Positions 19,265 through 27,847 of a stretch of 60,086 nt of DNA are shown here, piece by piece. The DNA is taken from assembly GCA_945957125.1 (NCBI GenBank), contig CAMFJT010000006.1, forward strand, positions 1 to 60,086, written 5' to 3'. The position numbers and the translations under genes were made by a program. The stretch's first letter is position 1, and each line of letters opens with the position of its first letter. This stretch comes from an uncultured Rhodospirillales bacterium (GTDB taxonomy: Bacteria > Pseudomonadota > Alphaproteobacteria > Reyranellales > Reyranellaceae). Under the pieces are notes generated by a model. That model was not told the origin of the DNA. It saw only the letters and a list, made by a program, of their open reading frames with translations, and did no database searches.

Positions 19265-20246
19265 GGGTGTGCCAGCACGCGGCCCAGTGGCCCGGCTGCT
19301 TCTGTTCGTAGGCCGGCCGCTCGCGCCGGCAGAGATCGTCGGCCTTCGAGCAGCGCGGCGCGAAAGCACAGCCCGCCGGCAGGTCGAACAGCGGCGGCAC
19401 GATGCCCGGAATCTCCTGCAGGCGCTCGGTCTCCACCCGGTCCGCGCCGCGCAGCAGATCGAGCCGCGGGATCGAGGCCATCAGGCCGACGGTATAGGGG
19501 TGCAACGGATGGGCGAACAGCTCGCCGACCTCGGCTTCCTCGACCTTGCGGCCGGCATACATGACGATCACCCGCCGCGCGGTTTCCGCCACCACGCCGA
19601 GATCGTGGGTGATCAGGATCACCGCCGCGCCGAACTCGCGCTGCAGCTCGACGATCAGCTCGAGGATCTGGGCCTGGATGGTGACGTCGAGCGCGGTCGT
19701 CGGCTCGTCGGCGATCAGCACCTTGGGATTGCAGGCCAGCGCCATGGCGATCATGGCGCGCTGGCGCATGCCGCCGGAAAGCTGATGCGGATATTCCTTG
19801 GCGCGCTGCGCGGGCTCGGGGATCTTCACCAGGTCGAGCATCTCGACCGAGCGCTTCCAGGCCGCCTTCTTGTCCATGTTGCGGTGAAGGATCAACGCCT
19901 CGCTGATCTGCTTGCCGATGGTGATCACCGGATTGAGCGAGGTCATCGGCTCCTGGAAGATCATGGAGATCTCGTTGCCGCGAACCTTGCGCATCTCCTC
20001 CTGGCTGAGCTTCAGCAGGTCCTTGCCGCCGAGCTTCACCGAGCCCGACACGATGCGGCCCGGCGGATCGGGGATCAGCCGCATCAGCGACAGCGCCGTC
20101 ATGCTCTTGCCGCAACCCGATTCGCCCACGATGGCCAGCGTCTCGCCCGACGCCACGCCGAAATTCACGCCGTCCACCGCCTTGACGATGCCCTGGCGGG
20201 TGTAGAACCAGGTGCCGAGATCCTCGACTTCGAGCAGATCGGTCAT
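19257..20246 (-). CDS. Oligopeptide/dipeptide-type ABC transporter ATP-binding protein (OppD/DppD-like)
   Basis: A 329-residue ATPase with Walker [10 protein letters not shown] at residues 41-49, signature [15 protein letters not shown], Walker [13 protein letters not shown] and H-loop [11 protein letters not shown]. The C-terminal oligo_HPY region [16 protein letters not shown] contains the expected cysteines. ATG 20246 overlaps the stop of the permease gene (ATGA), showing translational coupling. It works as a heterodimer with the OppF-like protein to power the two permeases. Confidence 0.92.
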
Positions 20247-21136
20247 GACCGCTGCCGCGGATCGAGGATGTCGCGCAGGGCATCGCCCAGCAGGTTGGTG
20301 CCGAACACCGTCAGGCTGATCGCCACGCCGGGGAAGATCACGAGCCACGGCGCGGTGCGCACGTATTCGGCGGCCGATTCCGAGAGCATGCGGCCCCACG
20401 ACGGATGCGGTTCGGGAATGCCCAGGCCGAGGAACGACAGCGAGGCCTCGACCAGGATGGCCGAGCCGAGCTGCGCCGTCGCCAGCACGATCAGCGGCGC
20501 GAGCGTGTTGGGCAGCACGTGGCGCACCGCGATGCGCAGCTCGCCCATGCCGACCGCGCGCGCGGCTTCGACGAACGGTTGCTCGCGCAGCGACAGGGTC
20601 GAGGAGCGCACCACGCGCGCGACCGTCGGCACCAGCGGGATGGCGATGGCGATGATGGTGTTGCGCAACGAGGGCCCGAGCGAGGCGGCCATCACGATCG
20701 CCATCACCAGCAGCGGCAGGGCCTGCATGATGTCGAGCAGGCGCTGCACGAGCAGGTCGAACCAGCCGCCGAGATAGCCGCTGGCCAGGCCGACGCTGAT
20801 GCCGATCACCGCGCCCAGCCCCATCGCGCCGGCACCGACGGCCAGCGAGATCCGCGCGCCGTGCACGATGCGGCTGTACATGTCGCGGCCCATGAAATCG
20901 GCGCCGAGCCAGAACATGCTGCTCGGCGGGGCGAGCGAATACTTGGCGTTGGTCGCCGTCGGATCGACCGGCGCGATCACGTCGGCGAAGATGGCCGTGA
21001 AGATGAAGAGAAAGACGATCACCGCGCCGACCGCACCGAGAGGGTAGCGGCGGGCGAAGAACAGCGTGCGGCTGAACCAGCCGGTGACGTTGGCGCCGGC
21101 TCGGGCGAGCTCGGCCTCGTGGTTTATGACGGCCAT
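20243..21136 (-). CDS. Oligopeptide/dipeptide-type ABC transporter permease (DppC/OppC-like)
   Basis: A 297-residue inner-membrane permease with an N-terminal transmembrane helix (VGAVIVFLFIFTAIFADVIA) and five further helices. The family motif GADFMGRDMYSRIVHGARIS precedes the core, and the EAA coupling loop is EAARAVGMGELRIAVRHVLP. It is preceded 4 nt upstream by the second permease and followed by an overlapping ATPase gene. Confidence 0.92.
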   Translation of the reverse strand: MAVINHEAELARAGANVTGWFSRTLFFARRYPLGAVGAVIVFLFIFTAIFADVIAPVDPTATNAKYSLAPPSSMFWLGADFMGRDMYSRIVHGARISLAVGAGAMGLGAVIGISVGLASGYLGGWFDLLVQRLLDIMQALPLLVMAIVMAASLGPSLRNTIIAIAIPLVPTVARVVRSSTLSLREQPFVEAARAVGMGELRIAVRHVLPNTLAPLIVLATAQLGSAILVEASLSFLGLGIPEPHPSWGRMLSESAAEYVRTAPWLVIFPGVAISLTVFGTNLLGDALRDILDPRQRS

Positions 21137-21140
21137 GGCA

Positions 21141-22085
21141 TCAATCCCCGAACTTGATGCGCGGATCGAGGGCCATGTAGGCCATGTCGACCAGGAAGTT
21201 CACCATGACCACCACGAAGGCGATCAGCATCACCAGGTTCTGCACGATCGGATAGTCGCGCCATAGGATCGCCTCCACCAGGAACCGCGCCACGCCCGGA
21301 ATGTTGAATACCGTCTCGGTGACGATGAGGCCGCCGACCAGGAACGCGGCCTCGATGCCGATGATGGTCACGACCGGCAGCAGCGCGTTGCGTAGCGCAT
21401 GGTCGTAGTTCACCGATGCATTGGACGCCCCCTTTGACCGGGCGGTACGGACATAGTCCTGGCGCAGCACCTCGAGCATCGACGAGCGCGTCAGGCGCAT
21501 GATCAGGGCCGAGCTGCGGAAGCCGACGACGGCGGCTGGCAGGCTGAGCATCGCGACGTCCTGCAGGAAGCCGTGCGGGTTGCTGTCGTAGATCGGGATG
21601 GTGCCGAACCACTGGACCGACGCCATGAGCACGAGGAGCCCGAGCCAGAAGGACGGTAACGACAATCCGCTGAGGCTTATCACGCGCAGGAAATAGTCGA
21701 GCGACGAGTTCTGCTTCACCGCACTGATCACGCCGAACGGAACGCCGAGCAGCACGGCGAAGAAGATCGCCATGCCGGCAAGCTTGGCGCTGATCGGGAT
21801 GCGCGGCGCGATCTCTTCGATCGCCGGCCGCTCGGAGACGTAGGCGAAGCCGAGGTCGCCGCGGCTGAGCCCGCCGATCCAGCTCACATATTGCTCGGCG
21901 ATCGGCCGGTCGATGCCGAGCTCATGGGCGATCCTGGCCTTCTCCTTGGGATCGGCGCCCGAGGCATCGACCAGGATGTCGGCGATGTTGCCGGGGACCA
22001 GCCGCAGCATGACGAAGATCAGCACCGACATCCCGAACAGGGTCAGGACCATCAGCAGGAATCGTCGGACGAGATAGGATCCCAT
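21141..22085 (-). CDS. Oligopeptide/dipeptide-type ABC transporter permease (DppB/OppB-like)
   Basis: A 314-residue permease beginning MGSYLVRRFLLMVLTLFGMS, the usual first helix of this family, with the FVMLRLVPGNIADIL segment and an EAA loop DYVRTARSKGASNASVNYDH. About six transmembrane segments are apparent. It pairs with the DppC-like permease four nt downstream. A 116-bp gap with a palindromic repeat separates it from the substrate-binding protein gene. Confidence 0.92.
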   Translation of the reverse strand: MGSYLVRRFLLMVLTLFGMSVLIFVMLRLVPGNIADILVDASGADPKEKARIAHELGIDRPIAEQYVSWIGGLSRGDLGFAYVSERPAIEEIAPRIPISAKLAGMAIFFAVLLGVPFGVISAVKQNSSLDYFLRVISLSGLSLPSFWLGLLVLMASVQWFGTIPIYDSNPHGFLQDVAMLSLPAAVVGFRSSALIMRLTRSSMLEVLRQDYVRTARSKGASNASVNYDHALRNALLPVVTIIGIEAAFLVGGLIVTETVFNIPGVARFLVEAILWRDYPIVQNLVMLIAFVVVMVNFLVDMAYMALDPRIKFGD

Positions 22086-22100
22086 GGAAGACTCCTAACC

Positions 22101-22189
22101 CCGTCGTCCCGAGCGAAGCGAAGGACCCCGCGGATCGAACACCGCGTGCCTAGCCGGCGTGAGACCCGTCGCTGCGCTCAGGATGACAG
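22101..22189. repeat. Imperfect palindromic intergenic repeat, type B copy 2
   Basis: Left arm from 22101 carries ccgtcgtcccgagcgaagcg and the right arm ends gctgcgctcaggatgaca at 22189. About 18 of 25 positions pair. It lies inside the transporter operon between the binding-protein gene and the first permease, where a stem-loop commonly keeps binding-protein mRNA more abundant than permease mRNA. Confidence 0.55.
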
Positions 22190-22201
22190 AGAGCATGTCG
22201 C

Positions 22202-23803
22202 CTACTTGTCCAGCCAGGCGTCTTCGAGGCGCCAGCCGTTGTAGATGCTGTTCACCTGCAGCAGGATGCCCTTCACCTTGGGGTCCCAGCAGGTGTTGGC
22301 CACGTTGTAGCCGATGATCGGTCGCGCAACGTCGTCGGCCAGGATCTTCTCGATCTCCCAGACCATCTTCTTGCGCTTCTCGCGGTCGAGCTCCGCCGAC
22401 TGCGCGTCGATCAGCTTGTCGACTTTCTCGTTCTTGTAGCGCGTGTAGTTGCGGTCGGAGGTCGAGTAGTAGTTCTCGTAGAAATTGACGTCCGGATCGT
22501 CGATGCCGACGCCGGTCAGGTTCATGCCGACCTGATAGTCGCCGCGCGCCAGCTTGGTGTACCAGACGGTTGTGTCGATCGGCTCGAGTTCGCCCTCGAT
22601 GTAGATCTGCTTGAGCTGGTCGATCAGGATGACCGCCGGGTCGCGGTAGATCGCGATGTTGCGGGTGGCGATCTTGATCTTGAGCGGCTTGTCGGGCCCG
22701 TAGCCCGCCTTCTTCATCAGCTCGCGCGCCTCCGCCCGGCTCTTCTCGATGTCTGGCGCGTGACCCGGCAGCGTCGGCAGCATCTCCTTGGGCATGCCCC
22801 AGAAGCCGTCCGGGGGCGGCAGCATGACCGCGCCGTCGAGATCGTGGCCCTGGCTCAGGATGTCGTGGAAGGCCTTGTTGTCGAGGGCCAGCACCATCGC
22901 GCGGCGGATGTCGGCGTTGTTGAACGGCTCCTTGTCGCGGTTGACCAGCAGGTTGGAGCTGACGTTGGTCGGCCGCGCCTCGCAGACCGCGTCGGCCTTG
23001 TTCGCCTTCACGTCCTTGAGGAGCGGGAAGGTGACGTCCGAATCGAACGTCATGTCGAACTCGCCCGACTGGAAGCCGAGCAGCCGCGTGCTGCGGTTCG
23101 GCACGATCTTCCAGTCGATCGCATCGAGATAAGGCCTGCCCTTGCGCCAGTAGTCGGGATTCTTCACCAGCTTGATCGATTCGTTGCGCTTGAAATCGAC
23201 GACCTTGAACGGGCCGGTGCCGATCGGCTTGGAGCGCATCACGCGGTCGGGCACGTGGCAGGCATAGACCGGCGAGTAGCCGCCGGCGAGCATCGTGAGG
23301 AAGGACGGCTGCGGCCGGCCGAGGACGAACGTGACCTCGAAGTCGCCGTTGGTCTTCACTTCCTTGAGATTGGAATACCACAGCTTGCGCGGATTCTTGC
23401 GGATGAGCGACTTGTCGTCCGGCGTATGTCCCGCGAGCGAATCCCAGGTGCACTTCACGTCGGCCGACGTGAACGGCTTGCCGTCGTGCCATTTCACGCC
23501 CTGCCGCAGCTTGAAGGTGAGCTGCGTCTGGTCCGGGTTGTACGACCAGCTCTCGGCCAGCTCGGGCACGATCTTGTCGGGGCTGTTCACCTTCTCGTTC
23601 GGATCGAAGAAGACGAGATTGTTGAACACGGCCATGAAAGGCTGGTTCACCGAGATCGTCGACTCCTCGTGGATGGACGCGCTCGGCGGATTGTCGCGAT
23701 GAGAGATGCGCAGCGTGCCGCCAGCCTTCTGGGCAAGGACAGGTGACGCACCCGTCACGAAGGCAGCACAAGACGCGGCCAGAATCGCCAGACGCATACG
23801 CAT
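22202..23803 (-). CDS. ABC transporter substrate-binding protein, family 5 (peptide/nickel type)
   Basis: A 533-residue extracellular solute-binding protein of family 5. The N terminus MRMRLAILAASCAAFVTGAS ending near VLAQ is a Sec signal peptide without a lipobox. Family motifs include WSYNPDQTQLTFKLRQGVKW with HDGKPFTSADV, and the IGTGPFKVVDFKRNESIKL block. It is the first gene of the five-gene transporter operon, preceded by a gggagg 5 nt before the ATG and an AT-rich 85-bp leader. A second ATG two codons in is equally possible. The ligand may be a peptide or another organic molecule; adjacent GMC oxidoreductases hint at a non-peptide substrate. Confidence 0.92.
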   Translation of the reverse strand: MRMRLAILAASCAAFVTGASPVLAQKAGGTLRISHRDNPPSASIHEESTISVNQPFMAVFNNLVFFDPNEKVNSPDKIVPELAESWSYNPDQTQLTFKLRQGVKWHDGKPFTSADVKCTWDSLAGHTPDDKSLIRKNPRKLWYSNLKEVKTNGDFEVTFVLGRPQPSFLTMLAGGYSPVYACHVPDRVMRSKPIGTGPFKVVDFKRNESIKLVKNPDYWRKGRPYLDAIDWKIVPNRSTRLLGFQSGEFDMTFDSDVTFPLLKDVKANKADAVCEARPTNVSSNLLVNRDKEPFNNADIRRAMVLALDNKAFHDILSQGHDLDGAVMLPPPDGFWGMPKEMLPTLPGHAPDIEKSRAEARELMKKAGYGPDKPLKIKIATRNIAIYRDPAVILIDQLKQIYIEGELEPIDTTVWYTKLARGDYQVGMNLTGVGIDDPDVNFYENYYSTSDRNYTRYKNEKVDKLIDAQSAELDREKRKKMVWEIEKILADDVARPIIGYNVANTCWDPKVKGILLQVNSIYNGWRLEDAWLDK

Positions 23804-23888
23804 TTTTTCCTCCCAGACGAACGCGAACGCAGAACCTTATTTGTCTTTTTCTTCGTGACGCCAGCAGATCATCTGCAATGGCATGGCG

Positions 23889-24296
23889 TCAAGCTGACGC
23901 GGGCATCTTTGACGGACCTTTGAGCTCGATCTGATTGCCTTCGGGATCGTTGAAATACACCGATGATCCGGTGCCTTCTGCCCCATAGCGCTGGAAGGTT
24001 TCGCCAATCGCAATGCCGAGCGGCGAAAGCCGGCCCTCGATTGCGGCGCGATCGAACGGCTCGATGCGGAAACAGAGGTGATCCATGTTACCTCCGCCCC
24101 CTACTGCGGAATTGGGCGGTCTCTCGCCGAGGACGAGGTCGAGCATCGATGCGCCGGCGCGCATCTGCACGAGGTGGAGCGCCTCCAGCGTGCGCTCGAC
24201 CCTGAAGCCCAGCGCCTGCTCGTAGAATTTCACCATGGCGGGAAGGTCGCGCACGCGCAGCACGACATGGTCGATCCGTTCGACATGGAATGTCAT
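23889..24296 (-). CDS. VOC family (glyoxalase-like) protein
   Basis: A 135-residue vicinal oxygen chelate protein. The first module begins VERIDHVVLRVRDLPAMVKF, the second NMDHLCFRIEPFD, and the end VYFNDPEGNQIELKGP carries the conserved glutamate. Likely metal ligands are His10, the histidine in MDHLCF and the glutamate in QIELKG. It resembles virulence-protein/STM3117-like VOC members by length and pattern, but no substrate can be assigned. It is divergent from the HpcH/HpaI aldolase gene across 41 bp. Confidence 0.9.
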   Translation of the reverse strand: MTFHVERIDHVVLRVRDLPAMVKFYEQALGFRVERTLEALHLVQMRAGASMLDLVLGERPPNSAVGGGGNMDHLCFRIEPFDRAAIEGRLSPLGIAIGETFQRYGAEGTGSSVYFNDPEGNQIELKGPSKMPASA

Positions 24297-24337
24297 GGCG
24301 TCTAGCCTAGCGCAAAATCCACCCCGGAGGGAGAGAG

Positions 24338-25123
24338 ATGGCTCAGACGATCAACGCCGCCAAGGCGCGGCTGCGCAAGGGCGAGCTGGCGCTCGGCATC
24401 GGCATCCGCCTGGTGCGCAACGTCGACATCATCAAGATCATGAAGGCGGCCGGCTTCGACTGGCTGTTCCTCGACCTCGAGCACGGCTCGATGTCGATCG
24501 AGACGGCGTGCGAGATCTCGGTCGCGGCACAGGATTCCGGCGTGGCGCCGATCGTGCGCGTGCCCTACGGCCAGCTTACCATGGCGACGCGCGTGCTCGA
24601 CGGCGGCGCGCTCGGCATCGTGATCCCGCATGTCGACACCGCCGAGGAGGCGAAGGAGATCGCCGACAAGCTGCGCTACCCGCCGCGCGGCCATCGCTCG
24701 GTCGGTGGCAGCGAGGCGCAGTTCGACTACGCGCCGCCGCCGCTCGGCGAGATGACGAAGGCGATCGACGACAACACGCTGGTCACGGTGATGATCGAGA
24801 CGCCGAAGGCGGTCGAGAACGCCGAGGCGATCGCCGCCGTGCCGGGCATCGACTGCCTGCTGGTCGGCTCGAGCGACCTGTCGATGGAGATGGGCATCCC
24901 CGGCGACCGCGGCCACGCAAAAATCCAGGAGGCCGTCGACAAGGTCGTCGCGGCCTGCGCGAAACACGGCAAATGGCCCGGCATGGGCGGCGCCTATTCC
25001 GACGAGCTGCTCGAGCTCTATATCGGCAAGGGCATGAAGCTGATCCTGTCGGGCAACGACATGCCGCTCATGATCGGCGCGACCAAGGCGCTGCAGAGCC
25101 GGGTGAGGGCTTTTCAGAAGTAG
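24338..25123 (+). CDS. HpcH/HpaI aldolase / citrate lyase beta family protein
   Basis: A 261-residue class II (metal-dependent) pyruvate aldolase-like TIM barrel. Marks are the segment GFDWLFLDLEHGSMSIE with the conserved acidic residues, PIVRVPYGQ, the glycine-rich RGHRSVGGSEAQ and IETPKAVENAEAIAAVPGID with LLVGSSDLSMEMG. Family members cleave 4-hydroxy-2-oxo acids to pyruvate and an aldehyde. ATG 24338 follows gggagagag. It ends 12 nt before the converging methyltransferase gene. A role with the neighbouring VOC protein is possible but not shown. Confidence 0.9.
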   Translation: MAQTINAAKARLRKGELALGIGIRLVRNVDIIKIMKAAGFDWLFLDLEHGSMSIETACEISVAAQDSGVAPIVRVPYGQLTMATRVLDGGALGIVIPHVDTAEEAKEIADKLRYPPRGHRSVGGSEAQFDYAPPPLGEMTKAIDDNTLVTVMIETPKAVENAEAIAAVPGIDCLLVGSSDLSMEMGIPGDRGHAKIQEAVDKVVAACAKHGKWPGMGGAYSDELLELYIGKGMKLILSGNDMPLMIGATKALQSRVRAFQK

Positions 25124-25135
25124 CGGTGGGGTAGC

Positions 25136-25864
25136 TCAGCCGACTATCTGCACCAGCACCTGCTGATGATCGCGGACCATGCCCACATATCGATAGGACA
25201 GCTGGGTCTCGGAGATGAACTCCTGAAAAGCGCGATGCTCGTGCTGCTCCCAGTACGGGTAATTGAAGTACTCGTCGAACTGGATAACCGTTCCCGGGCC
25301 GATCAATGCCTTGCAGCGGTCGAAAACAGTGCGCGTCGAGGAATATATGTCGCAATCGATGTGGAGAAACCGAAAGGTCTCTCCCTCGTGCTCCTTGATC
25401 CAAAACGGCAAGGTCTCGTCGAACCATCCGACGATCAGCTCGACATTGCCCGGCACCTCGGGCAGGACCTTGTTGCTGGAGAAGGCGCCTTTGCCGGACA
25501 GGCCCTGCCAATTTTCCGGCAAGCCTTCGAAGCTGTCGAAGCCGTACAGTGTCTGTTGTTCGCCGAAAATCGAGGCCAGGTGCCGAAGGGTCGAGCCACT
25601 ATACACGCCGAACTCGGCGACCAGCCCTTGCTTCGGTGCGATCGACGCACCGTAGCGCATCATGGCGCTTTTGTCGGTGTATCGGTTGGTTCGAAGCATG
25701 TGCTTGTCGACGTACTGGCTCGCGGAGATGCTGGCGGCCAGTCGCCGGATATCGTCGATGTCGTAGACATCGTGAACACGGCCGAACATTACGCGCTCAA
25801 GGTCTTTCGGCGTCAGTCCGATGGCCTTGAGCCGTTCGAGTATCTCTTCCCGTTTCAATTCCAT
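25136..25864 (-). CDS. TylF/MycF-type class I SAM-dependent methyltransferase
   Basis: A 242-residue methyltransferase. The SAM-binding glycine motif is EFGVYSGSTLRHLA (from residue 84), followed by YGFDSFEGLPENW, an acidic HIDCDIYSST segment (Asp170, Asp172) and QFDEYFNYPYWEQHEHRAF with the DE pair at 197-198. This pattern fits the TylF/MycF macrocin O-methyltransferase family, which methylates sugar hydroxyls in natural products, and its many uncharacterised relatives. An N-terminal helical region with IDDIRRLAASI precedes it. The local base composition is clearly less GC-rich than neighbouring genes and the ribosome-binding sequence is weak, hinting at recent acquisition. No glycosyltransferase is nearby. 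Confidence 0.85.
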   Translation of the reverse strand: MELKREEILERLKAIGLTPKDLERVMFGRVHDVYDIDDIRRLAASISASQYVDKHMLRTNRYTDKSAMMRYGASIAPKQGLVAEFGVYSGSTLRHLASIFGEQQTLYGFDSFEGLPENWQGLSGKGAFSSNKVLPEVPGNVELIVGWFDETLPFWIKEHEGETFRFLHIDCDIYSSTRTVFDRCKALIGPGTVIQFDEYFNYPYWEQHEHRAFQEFISETQLSYRYVGMVRDHQQVLVQIVG

Positions 25865-25972
25865 CCGGTTTTTCCGATCTGCTCCGTTCGGAGGAGCGGG
25901 TCGTAGGGGAAAATCCGGTGAGTGAACGTCTGCCCAGACAAGGAGGTTCCCCGCCTCCTCCGGGCGAATGAC

Positions 25973-27619
25973 CTACCGCTTCCCTTCGATCTCGATCTCC
26001 AGCAGGTGCGGCTTGCCGGAAGCAAAGGCAGCCGCCACCGCGGCCTTGATGTCGTCGGCCTTCGTGACGTGCGTGCCGGCGATGCCCATGCCGCGGGCGA
26101 GATCGACGAAGCCCAGCACCGGGCCGGTCAGGTCCATATGGGCGTAGGGCTTGTTGCTCTTGACGTCGAAGCGCGCGCGGTAGGCGTCGATATTGTGCTT
26201 CAGCACGCGGTACTCGCGGTTGGCGAGGATCACGAAGACGATCGGCAGGTCGTGATGCGCCGCGGTCCACAGCGCCTGGATCGAGTACATCGACGAGCCG
26301 TCGCCCGAAAGGCAGAGGACCGGCCGCTTGCTCTGCGCCACCGCCACGCCGATCGCGCCGGCCACGCCCTGGCCGATGCCGCCGCCGCGGCCGCTGAAAT
26401 AGTCGTCGGCCCCCTTGAACGTGAAGGTCTTGAAGAGATCGAGGTTGGCCGTGATGGTCTCGTCGACCACGACCACCTCCTTCGGCGCACCGGCCTTGAT
26501 CTCGGCCATGCAGCGCGCCATCGAGGTCGGGGTGCGCGACCACGCCTTCTCGACGCGCGCCTTCTGCGCGGCGTCGTCGGCATCCTTCTGCGCTTTCAAG
26601 GCATCGTTGCGCTTTACCGCGCCGGCGATCGCCGGCAACGCGGCATCCAACGCCGAGAGCGCGGCGCCCATCTCGGCCAGCACGCCGGCGTCGACGGCGA
26701 AGTTGTAGGCCAGTCGCCGCGCGCCGGCTTCGACCTGGAGCACCTTGCAGCCCGCCGCGAACGGCGAGCCGGCCGCGTACCAGACCTCCTCGAAGAACGG
26801 CCCGCCGAGCAGCAGCACCGCGTCGTTGCCCGCGAAGTTCTTCGCGAGGCCCGCCGCGTCGAAGGCGACCGTGCCGCGATAGGAGGGATGATCGGTCGGG
26901 AAGGAGTTGCGCGCCCGCAGGCCCTCGAACCACACGCCGGCCCCGAGCTTCTCGGCGATCGAGACCAGCGTGCCGACCGCTCCGGCGCGCGCCACGTCGT
27001 CGCCGGCGACAATGACCGGGCTGCTCGCGCCTGCCAGCAGCGTCACCATGGCGTCGATGCCGGCCGGATCGGGCCGGCTGGCGGCGAACACCGTCGCCGG
27101 CTTGCCCGGCAGAATCCCGGTCTCCTGCTCCATCACGTCGATCGGCAGGGCCACGAACACCGGCCCGGCCGGCGCCTCGTTGGCGATCTTGAAGGCGCGT
27201 TGCAGGATGGGGCCGAGCTCGTCGGCGCGCTCGACCTGCACGCTCCACTTGGTGACCGGCGCGGCCATCGCGGCGAGGTCGTGGCCCAGCACCGGATCGC
27301 GCAGGCGCGCGCGGGTGTCCTGCTGGCCCGCCGTCACGACCATCGGCGAATTCTCCTTCAGCGCGCCGTAGATCATGCCGATCGCATTGCCGAGCCCCGG
27401 CGCGACATGCAGGTTCACGAAGGCCGTCTTGCCGCTCGCCTGGGCATAGAAATTCGCCGCTCCCACCGCGACGCCCTCGTGCAGGTGCACGACGTATTGC
27501 AGGCTCGGATAGTCGAGCAGCGAATCGAGCAACGGGCTCTCGGTCGTCCCGGGATTGCCGAAGATGCGATCGACGCCATGATTGACCAGCGTCTGCATCA
27601 GAACTTGGCGGCCGCGCAT
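25973..27619 (-). CDS. Thiamine-diphosphate-dependent enzyme, acetolactate synthase/benzoylformate decarboxylase-like
   Basis: A 548-residue ThDP enzyme with the three domains of the POX/AHAS family. The N-terminal PYR domain has FGNPGTTESP and the catalytic Glu48 in HLHEGVAVG. The PP domain has GDGSSMYS (from residue 439) continuing to the asparagine of ILANREY, which binds ThDP. The pattern resembles benzoylformate decarboxylase (MdlC) and related 2-oxoacid decarboxylases more than true acetolactate synthase, and no small subunit gene is nearby. ATG 27619 follows gagggagag. A palindromic type C repeat lies just upstream. Substrate is probably a 2-oxo acid. Confidence 0.85.
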   Translation of the reverse strand: MRGRQVLMQTLVNHGVDRIFGNPGTTESPLLDSLLDYPSLQYVVHLHEGVAVGAANFYAQASGKTAFVNLHVAPGLGNAIGMIYGALKENSPMVVTAGQQDTRARLRDPVLGHDLAAMAAPVTKWSVQVERADELGPILQRAFKIANEAPAGPVFVALPIDVMEQETGILPGKPATVFAASRPDPAGIDAMVTLLAGASSPVIVAGDDVARAGAVGTLVSIAEKLGAGVWFEGLRARNSFPTDHPSYRGTVAFDAAGLAKNFAGNDAVLLLGGPFFEEVWYAAGSPFAAGCKVLQVEAGARRLAYNFAVDAGVLAEMGAALSALDAALPAIAGAVKRNDALKAQKDADDAAQKARVEKAWSRTPTSMARCMAEIKAGAPKEVVVVDETITANLDLFKTFTFKGADDYFSGRGGGIGQGVAGAIGVAVAQSKRPVLCLSGDGSSMYSIQALWTAAHHDLPIVFVILANREYRVLKHNIDAYRARFDVKSNKPYAHMDLTGPVLGFVDLARGMGIAGTHVTKADDIKAAVAAAFASGKPHLLEIEIEGKR

Positions 27620-27642
27620 TTCTTCTCTCCCTCGATCCATTG

Positions 27643-27777
27643 TTCCCTCCCCCGTCTTCGGGGGAAGTGGCCGCGTCTTACGCGGACGGAGGGGTCATGG
27701 GCCGCACCGATACCGCGATCCATGACCCCTCTGTCGCGGATTACCGCGCCACCTCCCCCGAAGACGGGCGAGGGAAG
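27643..27777. repeat. Type C palindromic element, copy 1 (about 135 bp)
   Basis: The element opens with ttccctcccccgtcttcggg, carries gacggaggggtcatg in its left half and catgacccctctgtcgcgg in its right half, and closes with gaagacgggcgagggaa at 27777. The halves are complementary, and small hairpins stand at each end. The second copy at 47497-47628 shares the cores gcgtcttacgc, gacggaggggtcatg and gtcgcggattaccgcgccac. It lies upstream of the ThDP enzyme gene and downstream of a peptide SBP gene. No transposase is present; it behaves like a MITE or REP/BIME-type element. Confidence 0.8.
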
Positions 27778-27847
27778 CGCTGGAGGCAATCGGCCTGCCC
27801 CTGAATGAGGAGGTGCGCCCGGTTTGTCGAGGCCTATCGAGGCTCGG

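Noticed and set aside
27643..27777. Insertion sequence or CRISPR-like repeat
   Set aside because: No transposase, no spacer-repeat spacing and only an internal palindrome; it is a non-autonomous palindromic element.
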